NCBI RefSeq assembly: GCF_001667265.1
Contig: NZ_LZHW01000029.1
Location: 29,922-93,921, forward strand
Reading direction: 5' to 3'
Length of the DNA: 64,000 nucleotides
Source of the DNA: Mycobacterium sp. ACS4331
GTDB taxonomy: Bacteria > Actinomycetota > Actinomycetes > Mycobacteriales > Mycobacteriaceae
How positions within the stretch are numbered: the stretch's first letter is position 1; every line of letters begins with the position of its first letter. Under the pieces are notes generated by a model, which saw only the letters and a list, made by a program, of their open reading frames with translations, did not search any database and was not told the origin of the DNA. The position numbers and the translations under genes were made by a program. This document shows, piece by piece, positions 48,664 to 58,677 of this stretch.

Positions 48664-50517
48664 ATGAGTGAGTCGGAGCGTTCAGGAGCCTACTCAGATG
48701 GCTTCAACCCCTCGATGTCCAGCGAGGATGCCGCCGAGTTGGAGCAGCTGCGACGGGAGGCCGCGGTACTGCGCGAACAGCTCGCCGAGATCGCCGCGGA
48801 GGCCGATGGGGCCCCTGGCGGCGTCTCGAATGCCCGCGAGGTGCACCAGCTCGAGGCCCGGATCGACTCGCTCGCCGCGCGAAACGCCAAGCTGATGGAC
48901 ACGCTCAAGGAAGCGCGCCAGCAACTGCTCGCCCTGCGTGAAGAGGTGGACCGGCTCGGACAGCCGCCCAGCGGATACGGCGTGCTGCTCGGGGTCGCCG
49001 ACGACGACACCGTCGACGTGTTCACCTCCGGCCGCAAGATGCGGCTCACGGTGTCGCCGAACATCGATGTGAAGGTCCTGCGCAAGGGACAGACGGTCCG
49101 CCTCAACGAGGCGCTGACCGTCGTCGAGGCCGGCAACTTCGAGGCGGTCGGCGAGATCAGCACGCTGCGCGAGATCCTGGCCGACGGCCAGCGCGCCCTC
49201 GTCGTCGGCCACGCCGACGAGGAGCGCATCGTGTGGCTGGCCGAACCGCTGGTGTCGGCCACCGACCTGCCGCCCGAGATCGCCGCGACGCTGACCGCCG
49301 ACGAACTGGAACAGCGGCCCCGCAAGCTGCGGCCCGGCGACTCCCTGCTGGTCGACACCAAGGCGGGCTACGCCTTCGAGCGCGTGCCCAAGGCTGAGGT
49401 GGAGGACCTCGTCCTCGAAGAGGTTCCCGACGTCAGCTACCACGACATCGGCGGCCTGACCCGTCAGATCGAGCAGATCCGCGACGCCGTGGAGCTGCCG
49501 TTCCTGCACAAGGACCTCTACAAGGAGTACGCGCTGCGCCCGCCCAAGGGCGTGCTGCTGTACGGGCCTCCGGGGTGCGGCAAGACGCTGATCGCCAAGG
49601 CCGTCGCCAACTCGCTGGCCAAGAAGATGGCCGAGCTGCGCGGTGAGGAGTCACGCGAGGCCAAGTCGTACTTCCTGAACATCAAGGGTCCCGAGCTGCT
49701 CAACAAGTTCGTCGGTGAAACCGAGCGGCACATCCGCCTGATCTTCCAGCGGGCTCGCGAGAAGGCCTCCGAGGGCACCCCGGTGATCGTGTTCTTCGAC
49801 GAGATGGACTCGATCTTCCGCACCCGCGGCACGGGTGTGAGCTCGGACGTCGAGACGACGGTCGTGCCCCAGCTGCTCAGCGAGATCGACGGCGTGGAGG
49901 GCTTGGAGAACGTCATCGTCATCGGTGCGTCCAACCGTGAGGACATGATCGACCCGGCGATCCTGCGGCCCGGCCGCCTCGACGTCAAGATCAAGATCGA
50001 GCGGCCCGACGCCGAGTCTGCTCAGGACATCTTCAGCAAGTACCTCACCGAGGACCTGCCGGTGCACGCCGACGACCTCGCGGAGTTCGGCGGCGACCGT
50101 TCGCTGTGCATCAAGGCGATGATCGAGAAGGTCGTCGACCGGATGTACGCCGAGATCGACGACAACCGGTTCCTGGAGGTCACCTACGCCAACGGTGACA
50201 AGGAAGTCATGTACTTCAAGGACTTCAACTCCGGCGCCATGATCCAGAACGTCGTCGACCGCGCGAAGAAGAACGCGATCAAGTCGGTGCTCGAGACGGG
50301 TCAGCCCGGTCTGCGGATCCAGCATCTGCTCGATTCGATCGTCGACGAGTTCGCCGAGAACGAGGACCTGCCCAACACCACCAATCCCGATGACTGGGCG
50401 CGGATCTCGGGCAAGAAGGGCGAGCGGATCGTGTACATCCGCACACTGGTCACGGGCAAGAGCTCCTCGGCCAGCAGGGCCATCGACACCGAGAGCAACC
50501 TGGGGCAGTACCTCTAG
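48664..50517 (+). CDS. mpa: Proteasome-associated AAA ATPase Mpa (ARC)
   Basis: A 617-aa hexameric unfoldase that captures pupylated proteins and feeds them to the 20S core. Residues about 20-95 form the Pup-binding coiled coil ([21 protein letters not shown]..), followed by tandem OB domains (about 100-245). The AAA module has Walker A GPPGCGKT (about 301), Walker [13 protein letters not shown] and [22 protein letters not shown]. The C-terminal GQYL ends in the Tyr-Leu that docks into the PrcA pockets. A strong ribosome binding site (GAGAGGAG) precedes the ATG. It stands at the Rv2115c position. Confidence 0.96.
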   Translation: MSESERSGAYSDGFNPSMSSEDAAELEQLRREAAVLREQLAEIAAEADGAPGGVSNAREVHQLEARIDSLAARNAKLMDTLKEARQQLLALREEVDRLGQPPSGYGVLLGVADDDTVDVFTSGRKMRLTVSPNIDVKVLRKGQTVRLNEALTVVEAGNFEAVGEISTLREILADGQRALVVGHADEERIVWLAEPLVSATDLPPEIAATLTADELEQRPRKLRPGDSLLVDTKAGYAFERVPKAEVEDLVLEEVPDVSYHDIGGLTRQIEQIRDAVELPFLHKDLYKEYALRPPKGVLLYGPPGCGKTLIAKAVANSLAKKMAELRGEESREAKSYFLNIKGPELLNKFVGETERHIRLIFQRAREKASEGTPVIVFFDEMDSIFRTRGTGVSSDVETTVVPQLLSEIDGVEGLENVIVIGASNREDMIDPAILRPGRLDVKIKIERPDAESAQDIFSKYLTEDLPVHADDLAEFGGDRSLCIKAMIEKVVDRMYAEIDDNRFLEVTYANGDKEVMYFKDFNSGAMIQNVVDRAKKNAIKSVLETGQPGLRIQHLLDSIVDEFAENEDLPNTTNPDDWARISGKKGERIVYIRTLVTGKSSSASRAIDTESNLGQYL

Positions 50518-50577
50518 GTCATCTCTGACACCGCGATTCCGTGGTCGCGCCGGGTCAACTCGGCGCACCATGGAGTC

Positions 50578-51069
50578 ATGCCGTCGCTGTCCTGGGACGT
50601 GGTGCCCGTCGACAAGCCCGAAGACGTCAACGTCATCATCGGGCAGTCGCACTTCATCAAGACCGTCGAGGATCTGCACGAGGCGCTGGTCGGGGTCGGT
50701 GGACCCCTGCGGTTCGGGCTGGCGTTCTGCGAGGCGTCCGGCCCACGTCTGGTTCGCCGCAGCGGCAACGACGCCGAACTGATCGACCTGGCGACCGGCG
50801 CCGCCCTGGCGATCGGCGCCGGACACGGCTTCGTGATCTTCCTGCGCGAAGGCTTTCCGGTCAACGTCCTCAACCAGATCAAGGGTGTGCCCGAGGTCTG
50901 CACGGTCTTCTGTGCCACCGCCAACCCGGTCGAGGTCCTGGTGGCGGTCACCGAGCGCGGTCGCGGCATCGTCGGGGTGATCGACGGTGAGCCACCGCTG
51001 GGCGTCGAGTCCGATGACGATGTCGTGGCGCGCCGCGAGCTGCTGCGGGTGATCGGCTACAAGCTCTGA
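50578..51069 (+). CDS. Adenosine-specific kinase family protein (PF04008-type)
   Basis: A 163-aa protein that I recognise as the adenosine-specific kinase family known mainly from archaea: PVDKPEDVNVIIGQSHFIKT, LRFGLAFCEASGPRLVRRSG, GAGHGFVIFLREGFPVNVLNQIK and EVCTVFCATANPVEVLV. The archaeal prototype was described structurally as an adenosine-binding trimer; enzymatic function is not firmly shown. It follows mpa by 60 bp on the same strand. I recall no gene at this place in M. tuberculosis (Rv2115c to Rv2114), so it appears to be an insertion into the proteasome locus. Confidence 0.82.
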   Translation: MPSLSWDVVPVDKPEDVNVIIGQSHFIKTVEDLHEALVGVGGPLRFGLAFCEASGPRLVRRSGNDAELIDLATGAALAIGAGHGFVIFLREGFPVNVLNQIKGVPEVCTVFCATANPVEVLVAVTERGRGIVGVIDGEPPLGVESDDDVVARRELLRVIGYKL

Positions 51070-51073
51070 ATTG

Positions 51074-51694
51074 TCACAGCTGCAGTGAGTAGCTGTTGGC
51101 GAAGTTGTCCTGGGTGACGTGGGCATCGCGGGTGGTGGTGTCCACACTCAAGCGTTCGGTGAGGGTGCGGGTTTCGTAGGACCAGCCCTCCGGCAGGGTC
51201 AGCCGCGACGCCAGCTGCGGGAGGCCTGCCAGATTCAGGCCGGGATCCACGGCCTGGCTGTAGGTCTGCATGACCCAGCGTTGTCCTCGCGGGTCGACCA
51301 GTTCGAAGATCGGCCGACCGGAATCGAAGTGGAACACCGTCTTTCGATCCACCCGGTTGACGCTGTAGGGCGCGGGGTTCATCGACGAGAGCTTCACCCG
51401 GGCTTGGCGGGCCATCGCGATTCCGCCGAATGTCCTGGTGTCGGACTCGGCGCCGGTCACCTTCTCGATGCTGCTCATCAGCCAGTGCCGGGGGCCGTTG
51501 AGCAGAGCCGCCACCGCGCCGTGCTCTTTGGCGATCGCCTCCGCATCGAGCTGGTTCCACAGGTGCGCGGGGCAGTCATTGAGCGGAAAGCTGCAGTACA
51601 CGGTGGCTTCCGGACCGTCTTCGCCAGCCGTGATGAGCAGCACCTCGCCGTAGCGCTTGTCGAACACGTCATCGTTGAACGCCTCACCGGCCAT
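51074..51694 (-). CDS. Conserved hypothetical protein (Rv2114-like)
   Basis: A 206-aa protein that I do not recognise by domain. It begins GEAFNDDVFDKRYGEVLLIT and contains VYCSFPLNDCPAHLWNQLDA, NGPRHWLMSSIEKVTG and WVMQTYSQAVDPGL. There is no signal peptide or membrane segment. Length and position match Rv2114 (about 207 aa) between dop and mpa. Its start overlaps the end of the upstream membrane-protein gene by 11 bp, so it is the last member of a four-gene leftward operon. Conservation in the proteasome locus is the only functional hint. Confidence 0.8.
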   Translation of the reverse strand: MAGEAFNDDVFDKRYGEVLLITAGEDGPEATVYCSFPLNDCPAHLWNQLDAEAIAKEHGAVAALLNGPRHWLMSSIEKVTGAESDTRTFGGIAMARQARVKLSSMNPAPYSVNRVDRKTVFHFDSGRPIFELVDPRGQRWVMQTYSQAVDPGLNLAGLPQLASRLTLPEGWSYETRTLTERLSVDTTTRDAHVTQDNFANSYSLQL

Positions 51695-52853
51695 CGCTGT
51701 CCTCCATCTCGAGATAGGCGTCGCGGCCGGCGAGGCTGACCGCGACGTCGGCGATCAGTGGTTCGAAGAAGCGCTGCCGATACAGCGGGTCGACGCTCGT
51801 GCTGACCGTGAAATACAGGCCGGACAGCACGGCGACGAACAGCGAGGTGTGCACCACGGTCTGCGGAATCGGGATGTGGATGCCGAACCATGTTCCCGCA
51901 CAGGGCGGCTCACCCGTCGCGCAGGTCTGCTCGGACGACCACAACACCGTGACGTCATCGGGGATCGCGATGATGCCGAGGACCAAGAAGAACGCGAACA
52001 GTCCCGTGGTGAACAGCACCACCTGGATGGCCTGCGAAACCACCATCACCGCAACCACATTGGCCTGCTCGCCGAGTGACAGCGGGGTGCGGGCCGGCCG
52101 GCTGCCGGGTGGCAGCGCCAGGGGCGTGCCCCGCAGCAGCGAGGCAGGGTCGGACTGACCGGAGCGGTCGTCGCGCAGCGCCAGCACCTCGTCGCGGATC
52201 GTGGCGACCATGAACACGAGAGCCACCAGCGCCAGGAATCCGATGGTCTGCCAGAGCCGTTCGCGGGTCATCCGGGCGGCCAGTTGCCACAGTTCGCCGG
52301 TGAAGTAGACGACCACCGTGAGCATCAGCAGGGGCAGCGCCCGGCTCATCAGGGTGCCCAGCGCGCCCAACTGGATCCAGGCGAATCGGAATGCCCATAA
52401 CAGGATCGAGCCGAACCCCAGATAGGTGAACCAGATGGTCAGCAGTGACACCAGGAGGAAGATCGGGATTTCGGCCAGGGCCGCCGAAGACCAGCCTGAG
52501 GCCGCCACCGGCATGATCAGCACGAAGATCGCCATCACCAGAAGTGCGGCGGTGCGCCGGCCCGCCTCGGATGCCGTCGTACCCATGCGGTGCAACACGT
52601 ACAGCGCAAACGGGGCCGCGATCAGGACTGCCGCGAGCACGGCCAACCGCACGATGTAGCCGTAATCCGGTGCGGCGCCGGTCCAGTTCGCCAGCAGCAT
52701 CGTGACCGCGGTGAGCGCGCCGACGCCGGCCACCGCCGGTGCGGACCGAGGGATCAGAGCGCGTGAGCGCACCCTGCGGGTGAGCACCAGCGGCAGGCCG
52801 CGGGCCAGGAACCAGTCGTGCACCCGGCGTTTCTCGGCCCGCGTGAGCGCCAT
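51684..52853 (-). CDS. Polytopic membrane protein (Rv2113-like), paralogue 1
   Basis: A 389-aa protein with roughly 8-9 predicted helices. The cytoplasmic N-terminus reads HDWFLARGLPLVLTRRVRSR followed by PRSAPAVAG. A hydrophilic loop in the middle ends in SLGEQANVVAVMVVSQAIQ, and the C-terminus carries PIPQTVVHTSLFVAVLSG and YRQRFFEPLIADVAVSLAGR. The protein encoded immediately upstream shares all these landmarks. Rv2113 is the single counterpart in M. tuberculosis. The family is unnamed to me and has no transport or enzyme motif. Confidence 0.85.
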   Translation of the reverse strand: MALTRAEKRRVHDWFLARGLPLVLTRRVRSRALIPRSAPAVAGVGALTAVTMLLANWTGAAPDYGYIVRLAVLAAVLIAAPFALYVLHRMGTTASEAGRRTAALLVMAIFVLIMPVAASGWSSAALAEIPIFLLVSLLTIWFTYLGFGSILLWAFRFAWIQLGALGTLMSRALPLLMLTVVVYFTGELWQLAARMTRERLWQTIGFLALVALVFMVATIRDEVLALRDDRSGQSDPASLLRGTPLALPPGSRPARTPLSLGEQANVVAVMVVSQAIQVVLFTTGLFAFFLVLGIIAIPDDVTVLWSSEQTCATGEPPCAGTWFGIHIPIPQTVVHTSLFVAVLSGLYFTVSTSVDPLYRQRFFEPLIADVAVSLAGRDAYLEMEDSDGR

Positions 52854-52854
52854 G

Positions 52855-54000
52855 TCACTCGCCGACCGTTGCGGTGCGGTAACGGTCGCGGGCCACCAGG
52901 GTCAATCGCAGGTCGTCGATCACCGGATCCAGGAAACGGGTCCGGTACTCCGTGTCGGTGACGGCCCTCGCCGCGAGGTACATGAAGGTCAACGCGCCCA
53001 AGAACATGGTGATGTGGATGAGCGACTGCGGCACCGGGAACGTCATGCCCAGGATCTGGCCGTCGCTGGGTCCGCCGCGGGTCCAGGCATCCAGCACCGG
53101 GGGACTGAGCAGGATCAATCCGAGCACGAAGAAGATCGCGGCCGTCACAATCGCCACCGTGAGCACCTGCAACACCTGCGAAACCCCAAGCACGAAGACG
53201 ACATTGGCCTGCTCTATCCGGGACAGCGGCTTGCGCACGGGCCGGTCTGGCAGATGCTCGAACGGAGTGCCGGCGAGGCGGGCATCGTCGTCACCGGCCT
53301 TGTCCGTCGAACGCAGGATCGGCCGAACCCGCTCCAGCGTGCTCGACAACAGGAACGCGGCAGCAACCAGGAACAGGAATCCGAGCGCGAGCCACAGCCG
53401 CGACCTGCTGATCAGAGTCACCATGGTCCACACCGCGGCGTTGAAGAACACCAGGACCGTCAACAGCACCACCGGCAGAGCCTGCACGAAGAGGTTGCCG
53501 ACCGAGGCCAGGTTCGCCATCGTGGTGCGGGCGCTCCATCCCATGATCGAACCGATTCCGGTTGCCGTACATCCGAATATCACCGCGACGACCGCGAGTT
53601 CGATGAGCAGGTCGACGAAATGGAACGGGGTGGGGCCACCGAAGATCCCACCGAGGGCGGCCACCACCAGTGACACCCCGGATGCCACCGATCGGGCCGG
53701 CATGGACAGCCGGGACACCAGCCAACCGACGAGTACGCCCGCCGGAAGGCCGAACACGAACACCGCCAGCACGAACCACTCGGTGCGGGTGGGTGTGCCG
53801 TCGATGTCGATGGTGTGTTTTCCGGTCAGCGCGACGATCAGGATGGAGCCCGCCATCAGCACCGCGAACGCCGCCAGAGCTGGTGCCGACCGGGGCCAGA
53901 CCCGCCGCACCAACGCGCCGGGGCGCAGCACCGCGGGCAATCCGTGTGTCAGGAACCAGGTTTCGGCGGCAATGCGCTCATCCGACTGCGAAGCCGCCAC
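52855..54000 (-). CDS. Polytopic membrane protein, paralogue 2 (tandem duplicate)
   Basis: A 381-aa membrane protein paralogous to the next gene: ETWFLTHGLPAVLRP then RSAPALAAF at the N-terminus, LSRIEQANVVFVLGVSQVLQ after the central loop, PVPQSLIHITMFLGALTF, and YRTRFLDPVIDDLRLTLVAR near the end. One base separates its stop from the next ATG. Its 5' end overlaps the amidohydrolase gene by 23 bp. Two such paralogues suggest a heteromeric complex, which is inference. I recall only one copy at this locus in M. tuberculosis. Confidence 0.85.
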   Translation of the reverse strand: MAASQSDERIAAETWFLTHGLPAVLRPGALVRRVWPRSAPALAAFAVLMAGSILIVALTGKHTIDIDGTPTRTEWFVLAVFVFGLPAGVLVGWLVSRLSMPARSVASGVSLVVAALGGIFGGPTPFHFVDLLIELAVVAVIFGCTATGIGSIMGWSARTTMANLASVGNLFVQALPVVLLTVLVFFNAAVWTMVTLISRSRLWLALGFLFLVAAAFLLSSTLERVRPILRSTDKAGDDDARLAGTPFEHLPDRPVRKPLSRIEQANVVFVLGVSQVLQVLTVAIVTAAIFFVLGLILLSPPVLDAWTRGGPSDGQILGMTFPVPQSLIHITMFLGALTFMYLAARAVTDTEYRTRFLDPVIDDLRLTLVARDRYRTATVGE

Positions 54001-55210
54001 GATTGGATACCGTAGCGCCTTCTTTGACCACCAGCAGGATGTTCGCGGGTTCGCCGACTGAGTCGATGTCGGCCAACGGATTACCGCGGACCACCACCAG
54101 ATCGGCGATCTTGCCCGCTTCGACGCTGCCCAGGCGATCGTCGACCCCGCACAACTGGGCCGACGTCAACGTGCCCGCCACGATCGCCTGCATGGGTGTC
54201 AGGCCACCGAAGCGCACCAGCAGACCCAGTTCGGCCAGGTTGGTGCCGTGATCGGGGGACAGGCCGGCATCGGTGCCGACAGCGATCTTGACTCCCGCCG
54301 CGGCCGAGGCCGCGATCGACTCGTGCGCCAAGTCGTGCCAGTGCGCGCTCTTGCGGGCCCCTGCCGGCGACGCCGTCACCGGGCTCATGGTCTCCAACAG
54401 GGTGGGCACCAGGAAGGTGCCCTGAGCAACCATCTGGGCCCGCAGATCGTCGTCGAGGTCGTACCCGTGTTCGACGGAGTGCACCCCGGCGTCGACCGCG
54501 GCGCGGATACCCGCGCGGCCGATCGCGTGCGCGGCGACGGGTCGGCCGCCGTATGCCTGCCCCTCTTCGACCATCGCGGCGATCATCTCGGTTCGCATGC
54601 CCAGCCACGTCGGATCGTCGTTGGGCGAGGAGACCCCGCCGCTGGAGGCCACCTTGATGACGTCGGCGCCCGCGGCGATCAGTTCCCGAGTGCGTCGGCG
54701 TGCGTCGTCGACGGTGTCCACCAGCGAGCCGCCCACGTAGGGGGTCAGGTCGATCCCGGAGGGCAGGTGGAAATCGGCGTGCCCGGCGGTCTGGCTGAGC
54801 ATGTTGATGGCGACCAGCAGGCGCGGCCCGGGGATCAGGCCGTCGGCGACGGCGTCGCGCACACCGGGGTCGATGCCCATCAGGTCCCGGGCCGTGGTCA
54901 CGCCGTTGTGCAGCGTGACGCGCAGCCGTTCGAGCAGTTCGAAGTACAGGTAGGACGCCGGGCGCATGGCGCGCTCCAGCGGGGTGCCCTTCTTCCCGGG
55001 CAGGCTGAAGTGCACGTGGCAGTCGAAGAACCCCGGGCAGAGGCTGTTCCCCCCGAGGTCGACGCGGGTGGCGTCCGCAGTGGCGGGGGCCTGCGCGGAG
55101 GGTCCAGCCCAGGTGATCCGGTCCTTGTCGACGATGACGGTGGCGTCGGGGACCGGGTCGCCGCCCGTGCCGTCGATGAGGGTCGCGTTGTGCAGCAGCA
55201 GAGTTGTCAT
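53978..55210 (-). CDS. Amidohydrolase (imidazolonepropionase/prolidase-like)
   Basis: A 410-aa metal-dependent amidohydrolase. Metal motif GFFDCHVHFSL (HxH), the probable carboxylated Lys in GADVIKVASSGGV, two later His in AAHAIGRAG and SVEHGYDLDD, and the catalytic Asp in AVGTDAGLSPDHG. C-terminal GSVEAGKIADLVVVRGNPLADI completes the beta-sandwich. This is the subgroup of Xaa-Pro/Xaa-Arg dipeptidase-like enzymes. MTTLLLHNATLIDG at 55210 is the start; the upstream ATG at 55249 adds an unrelated tail. It heads the operon with the two membrane proteins and the Rv2114-like gene. Confidence 0.9.
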   Translation of the reverse strand: MTTLLLHNATLIDGTGGDPVPDATVIVDKDRITWAGPSAQAPATADATRVDLGGNSLCPGFFDCHVHFSLPGKKGTPLERAMRPASYLYFELLERLRVTLHNGVTTARDLMGIDPGVRDAVADGLIPGPRLLVAINMLSQTAGHADFHLPSGIDLTPYVGGSLVDTVDDARRRTRELIAAGADVIKVASSGGVSSPNDDPTWLGMRTEMIAAMVEEGQAYGGRPVAAHAIGRAGIRAAVDAGVHSVEHGYDLDDDLRAQMVAQGTFLVPTLLETMSPVTASPAGARKSAHWHDLAHESIAASAAAGVKIAVGTDAGLSPDHGTNLAELGLLVRFGGLTPMQAIVAGTLTSAQLCGVDDRLGSVEAGKIADLVVVRGNPLADIDSVGEPANILLVVKEGATVSNRGGFAVG

Positions 55211-55290
55211 GGCGCTGCCCACTCCACCAAGCGCGCAGGGCATTGGCAAGCATCGACACGGCCCCTGGGCAGGTGCCCTGCTTTGACCTC

Positions 55291-55296
55291 TAGGCT
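55291..55296 (+). promoter_or_regulatory. Probable -10 box (TAGGCT) for dop
   Basis: TAGGCT is followed by 6 nt and the dop ATG at 55303, the leaderless arrangement. Confidence 0.5.
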
Positions 55297-55302
55297 GGGC
55301 GC

Positions 55303-56811
55303 ATGCAACGGATCATCGGTACCGAGGTCGAGTACGGTATCTCGTCACCGTCCGACCCGACCGCGAATCCGATCCTGACCTCCACTCAGGCGGTGCTCGC
55401 CTACGCGGCGGCGGCCGGGATTCAGCGGGCCAAGCGGACACGCTGGGACTACGAGGTGGAATCACCGCTGCGGGACGCGCGCGGCTTCGACCTCAGCCGG
55501 TCCTCGGGGCCGCCGCCGATCGTCGACGCCGACGAGGTCGGTGCGGCCAACATGATCCTGACCAACGGGGCCCGCCTCTACGTCGACCATGCCCATCCCG
55601 AGTACTCCGCACCCGAGGTCACCGACCCGATGGACGCGGTGATCTGGGACAAGGCCGGCGAGCGTGTCATGGAGGCCGCGGCGCGCCATGTCGCCTCGGT
55701 GCCGGGTGCGGTCAAGCTGCAGTTGTACAAGAACAACGTCGACGGCAAGGGTGCGTCCTACGGGACGCACGAGAACTATCTGATGAGCCGGCAGACGCCG
55801 TTCTCGGCGGTGATCTCGGGCCTGACCCCGTTCCTGGTGTCGCGCCAGGTCGTCACCGGGTCCGGGCGCGTGGGCATCGGACCCTCGGGCGATGAGCCGG
55901 GGTTCCAGCTGTCGCAGCGGGCCGACTACATCGAGGTCGAGGTGGGCCTGGAGACCACGCTCAAGCGCGGCATCATCAACACGCGCGACGAACCCCATGC
56001 CGATGCCGACAAGTACCGGCGCCTGCACGTCATCATCGGTGACGCGAACCTGGCGGAGACCTCGACCTACCTCAAGGTCGGCACGATGTCGCTGGTGCTG
56101 GACCTGATCGAGGAGGGCCCGCACCACGGCCTCGACCTGTCCGATCTGGCCCTGGCACGTCCGGTGCATGCCGTGCATGTGATCAGCCGTGACCCGTCGC
56201 TGCGGGCCACTGTCGCGCTGGCCGACGGTCGCGAGTTGACGGGCCTTGCGCTGCAACGCATCTACCTCGACCGGGTGGCCAAGCTGGTGGACGCCCGCGA
56301 TCCGGACCCGCGCGCCTCGCACGTCGTGGAGACCTGGGCGCACGTGTTGGACCTGCTCGAGCGCGATCCCATGGAGTGCGCCGAGATCCTGGACTGGCCG
56401 GCCAAACTGCGGCTCCTTGAAGGCTTCCGCAACCGGGAGAACCTGAGCTGGTCGGCGCCGCGGCTGCATCTGGTGGACCTGCAGTACTCCGATGTGCGGC
56501 TCGACAAGGGGCTGTACAACAGGCTGGTGGCGCGCGGTTCGATGAAGCGACTCGTCACCGAGCAGCAGGTTCTCGATGCCGTCGACAATCCACCGACCGA
56601 CACCCGGGCCTACTTCCGCGGGGAGTGCCTGCGCCGGTTCGGCGCCGACATCGCGGCCGCGAGCTGGGATTCGGTGATCTTCGACCTCGGCGGCGACTCG
56701 CTGGTGCGGATTCCGACGCTGGAACCGCTGCGCGGCAGCAAAGCCCATGTCGGTGCGCTGCTGGACTCCGTGGACAGCGCCGTCGAACTGGTGGAGCAGC
56801 TCACGAACTGA
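55303..56811 (+). CDS. dop: Pup deamidase/depupylase Dop
   Basis: A 502-aa glutamine-synthetase-like enzyme that converts the C-terminal Gln of Pup to Glu and also removes Pup from substrates. [16 protein letters not shown] has the ATP-site Glu (E8), the catalytic nucleophile Asp95 is in [15 protein letters not shown], and the Dop-specific loop region (about 40-75, including [15 protein letters not shown]) distinguishes it from PafA. Since the pup gene downstream ends in GGQ, this activity is required here. A TAGGCT -10 box suggests leaderless translation. pafA is not in the window. Confidence 0.96.
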   Translation: MQRIIGTEVEYGISSPSDPTANPILTSTQAVLAYAAAAGIQRAKRTRWDYEVESPLRDARGFDLSRSSGPPPIVDADEVGAANMILTNGARLYVDHAHPEYSAPEVTDPMDAVIWDKAGERVMEAAARHVASVPGAVKLQLYKNNVDGKGASYGTHENYLMSRQTPFSAVISGLTPFLVSRQVVTGSGRVGIGPSGDEPGFQLSQRADYIEVEVGLETTLKRGIINTRDEPHADADKYRRLHVIIGDANLAETSTYLKVGTMSLVLDLIEEGPHHGLDLSDLALARPVHAVHVISRDPSLRATVALADGRELTGLALQRIYLDRVAKLVDARDPDPRASHVVETWAHVLDLLERDPMECAEILDWPAKLRLLEGFRNRENLSWSAPRLHLVDLQYSDVRLDKGLYNRLVARGSMKRLVTEQQVLDAVDNPPTDTRAYFRGECLRRFGADIAAASWDSVIFDLGGDSLVRIPTLEPLRGSKAHVGALLDSVDSAVELVEQLTN

Positions 56812-56817
56812 CGCGAT

Positions 56818-56833
56818 GCCCGGCATTCCGGGC
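56818..56833 (+). terminator. Hairpin between dop and pup
   Basis: Perfect 6-bp arms GCCCGG/CCGGGC with loop CATT begin 6 bp after the dop stop. There is no U-tract. It may end dop transcription before the pup promoter. Confidence 0.4.
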
Positions 56834-56842
56834 TCCGACCGG

Positions 56843-56848
56843 TAATGT
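56843..56848 (+). promoter_or_regulatory. Probable -10 box (TAATGT) of the pup-prcB-prcA operon
   Basis: TAATGT lies 28 bp before the pup ATG. A strong Shine-Dalgarno AGGAGG (56866-56871) follows, so here the transcript would have a leader, unlike dop. Confidence 0.45.
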
Positions 56849-56876
56849 GGAGTCACCGAGTACACAGGAGGCAGCG

Positions 56877-57071
56877 ATGGCTCAGGAGCAGACCAAGCGC
56901 GGTGGTGGCGGCGGTGAAGACGACGACGTCACGCCCGGCACGGCCGCCGGCCAGGAGCGTCGCGAGAAGCTGGCCGAAGACACCGACGATCTGCTGGACG
57001 AGATCGATGATGTCCTCGAGGAGAACGCTGAGGACTTCGTGCGCGCGTACGTCCAAAAGGGCGGACAGTGA
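56877..57071 (+). CDS. pup: Prokaryotic ubiquitin-like protein Pup
   Basis: A 64-aa intrinsically disordered tag that is isopeptide-linked to lysines of proteins destined for the proteasome. The C-terminal half holds the Mpa-binding helix ([20 protein letters not shown]). It ends [10 protein letters not shown], where the terminal Gln must be deamidated by Dop. The N-terminal half is Gly/Lys/Asp-rich, as expected. The strong ribosome binding site AGGAGG is 5 nt from the ATG. The stop overlaps the prcB GTG (GTGA, 57068-57071). Confidence 0.97.
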   Translation: MAQEQTKRGGGGGEDDDVTPGTAAGQERREKLAEDTDDLLDEIDDVLEENAEDFVRAYVQKGGQ

Positions 57072-57949
57072 CCTGGCCGAACGATCGTCTGCCCGGCCCT
57101 TCTTTCAACTCCCTCTCCGACCTCTCGTCGTTCTCTGATTTTCTGCGGCGGCAGGCACCTGACCTGCTGCCCACTGTGCGGGACGGCGTCGGATCGGGGG
57201 CGGATCTGCCGCACGGCACCACGATCGTCGCGCTGAAGTACCCCGGCGGGGTTCTCATCGCGGGGGACCGGCGCTCGACACAGGGCAACATGATCGCCGG
57301 GCGTGACGTGCAGAAGGTCTACATCACCGACGACTACACCGCGACGGGCATCGCCGGGACGGCCGCCATCGCGGTCGAGTTCGCCCGGTTGTATGCCGTG
57401 GAACTCGAGCATTACGAGAAGCTCGAAGGTGTGCCGCTGACGTTCCCGGGCAAGGTCAATCGCCTTGCCACCATGGTGCGCGGCAACCTGGGTGCGGCCC
57501 TGCAGGGGTTCATCGCGCTGCCACTGCTGGTGGGATACGACCTCGATGATCCGAACCCGGCTGGCGCGGGCCGGATTGTGTCGTTCGACGCCGCCGGTGG
57601 ATGGCACATCGAGGTCGAGGGCTTCCAGTCCGTGGGCTCCGGTTCGCTGTTCGCGAAGTCGTCGATGAAGAAGATGTATTCACGTGTGAGCGATGCCGAA
57701 TCGGCGCTGGCCGTGGCGATCGAGGCGCTGTACGACGCCGCGGACGACGATTCGGCCACCGGTGGCCCGGACCTGGTGCGGGGCATCTATCCGACTGCCG
57801 TGACCATCGGCGCCGAGGGTGCCGTGGATGTCCCGGAGGACCGTATCGAGCAGCTGGCCCGTGAGGTGATCGCAGGCCGGTCGCGGGCCGACACGTTCGG
57901 CCCCGACGACAGCTCCAACATCAACGCAGCGCCGCGGGGTGACGCATGA
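57068..57949 (+). CDS. prcB: 20S proteasome beta subunit PrcB
   Basis: A 293-aa precursor of the catalytic subunit. A propeptide of 50 residues ends in LPHG, and autocleavage would expose Thr51 ([11 protein letters not shown]) as the N-terminal nucleophile, with Asp in AGDRRST and the lysine usual at +33 in [22 protein letters not shown] and [16 protein letters not shown] are typical of actinobacterial PrcB. The GTG start overlaps the pup stop, and the PrcB stop overlaps the prcA start (ATGA). The C-terminal tail is acidic/polar and probably disordered. Confidence 0.97.
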   Translation: MTWPNDRLPGPSFNSLSDLSSFSDFLRRQAPDLLPTVRDGVGSGADLPHGTTIVALKYPGGVLIAGDRRSTQGNMIAGRDVQKVYITDDYTATGIAGTAAIAVEFARLYAVELEHYEKLEGVPLTFPGKVNRLATMVRGNLGAALQGFIALPLLVGYDLDDPNPAGAGRIVSFDAAGGWHIEVEGFQSVGSGSLFAKSSMKKMYSRVSDAESALAVAIEALYDAADDDSATGGPDLVRGIYPTAVTIGAEGAVDVPEDRIEQLAREVIAGRSRADTFGPDDSSNINAAPRGDA

Positions 57950-58677
57950 GCTTTCCGTATTTCATTTCGCCTGAACAGGCGATGCGGGAGCGCAGTGAAC
58001 TCGCCCGCAAGGGAATCGCGCGCGGCCGCAGCGTGGTGGTTCTGGTCTATGACCAGGGGGTGCTCTTCGTCGCGGAGAACCCGTCGCGGTCGCTGCAGAA
58101 GGTCAGCGAGCTGTATGACCGCATCGGTTTCGCCGCGGTCGGCCGGTTCAACGAGTTCGACAACCTGCGCCGCGGTGGCATCCAGTTCGCCGACACCAAG
58201 GGTTACGCCTACGACCGTCGCGACGTCACGGGCCGCCAGCTGGCCAACGTGTACGCGAACACGCTCGGCTCGATCTTCACCGAGCAGGCCAAGCCCTACG
58301 AGGTCGAACTCTGTGTGGCCGAGGTGGCCCACTACGGCGAGACCCGGGCACCTGAGTTGTACCGGATCACCTACGACGGGTCGATCGCCGACGAACCGCA
58401 GTTCGTCGTGATGGGTGGCACCACCGAGCCGATCACCGCCGCGCTCAAGGACACCTACACCGAGAACCCGACCCTGGCCGACGCCGTGACCATCGCGGTC
58501 AACGCCCTGCAGTCCGCGGGCAACGGTGAGCCACGGGTGTTGGGCCCGGCCACCCTGGAGGTCGCCGTCCTCGACGCGAGCCGGCCTCGCCGGGCCTTCC
58601 GCCGGATCACCGGCGCGGCGCTGGAGGAACTCCTGCCCGCGGCGGAGCCGCCGGCACCCGATGACGCCCAGGATTGA
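57946..58677 (+). CDS. prcA: 20S proteasome alpha subunit PrcA
   Basis: A 243-aa ring subunit of the 20S core. [27 protein letters not shown] is the gating N-terminus, [23 protein letters not shown] the central core and [20 protein letters not shown] a helix of the alpha-ring interface. It lacks a catalytic Thr, as expected. The C-terminal tail ([13 protein letters not shown]) is acidic and flexible. The start overlaps the prcB stop. A long dyad begins at its stop codon and probably ends the pup-prcB-prcA operon. In M. tuberculosis Rv2109c is the counterpart; what follows here is not syntenic. Confidence 0.97.
   Translation: MSFPYFISPEQAMRERSELARKGIARGRSVVVLVYDQGVLFVAENPSRSLQKVSELYDRIGFAAVGRFNEFDNLRRGGIQFADTKGYAYDRRDVTGRQLANVYANTLGSIFTEQAKPYEVELCVAEVAHYGETRAPELYRITYDGSIADEPQFVVMGGTTEPITAALKDTYTENPTLADAVTIAVNALQSAGNGEPRVLGPATLEVAVLDASRPRRAFRRITGAALEELLPAAEPPAPDDAQD

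Noticed and set aside
55303..56811. Calling this gene pafA (Pup ligase)
   Set aside because: Dop and PafA are homologous, but the N-terminal insertion (about residues 40-75) and position directly before pup favour Dop.
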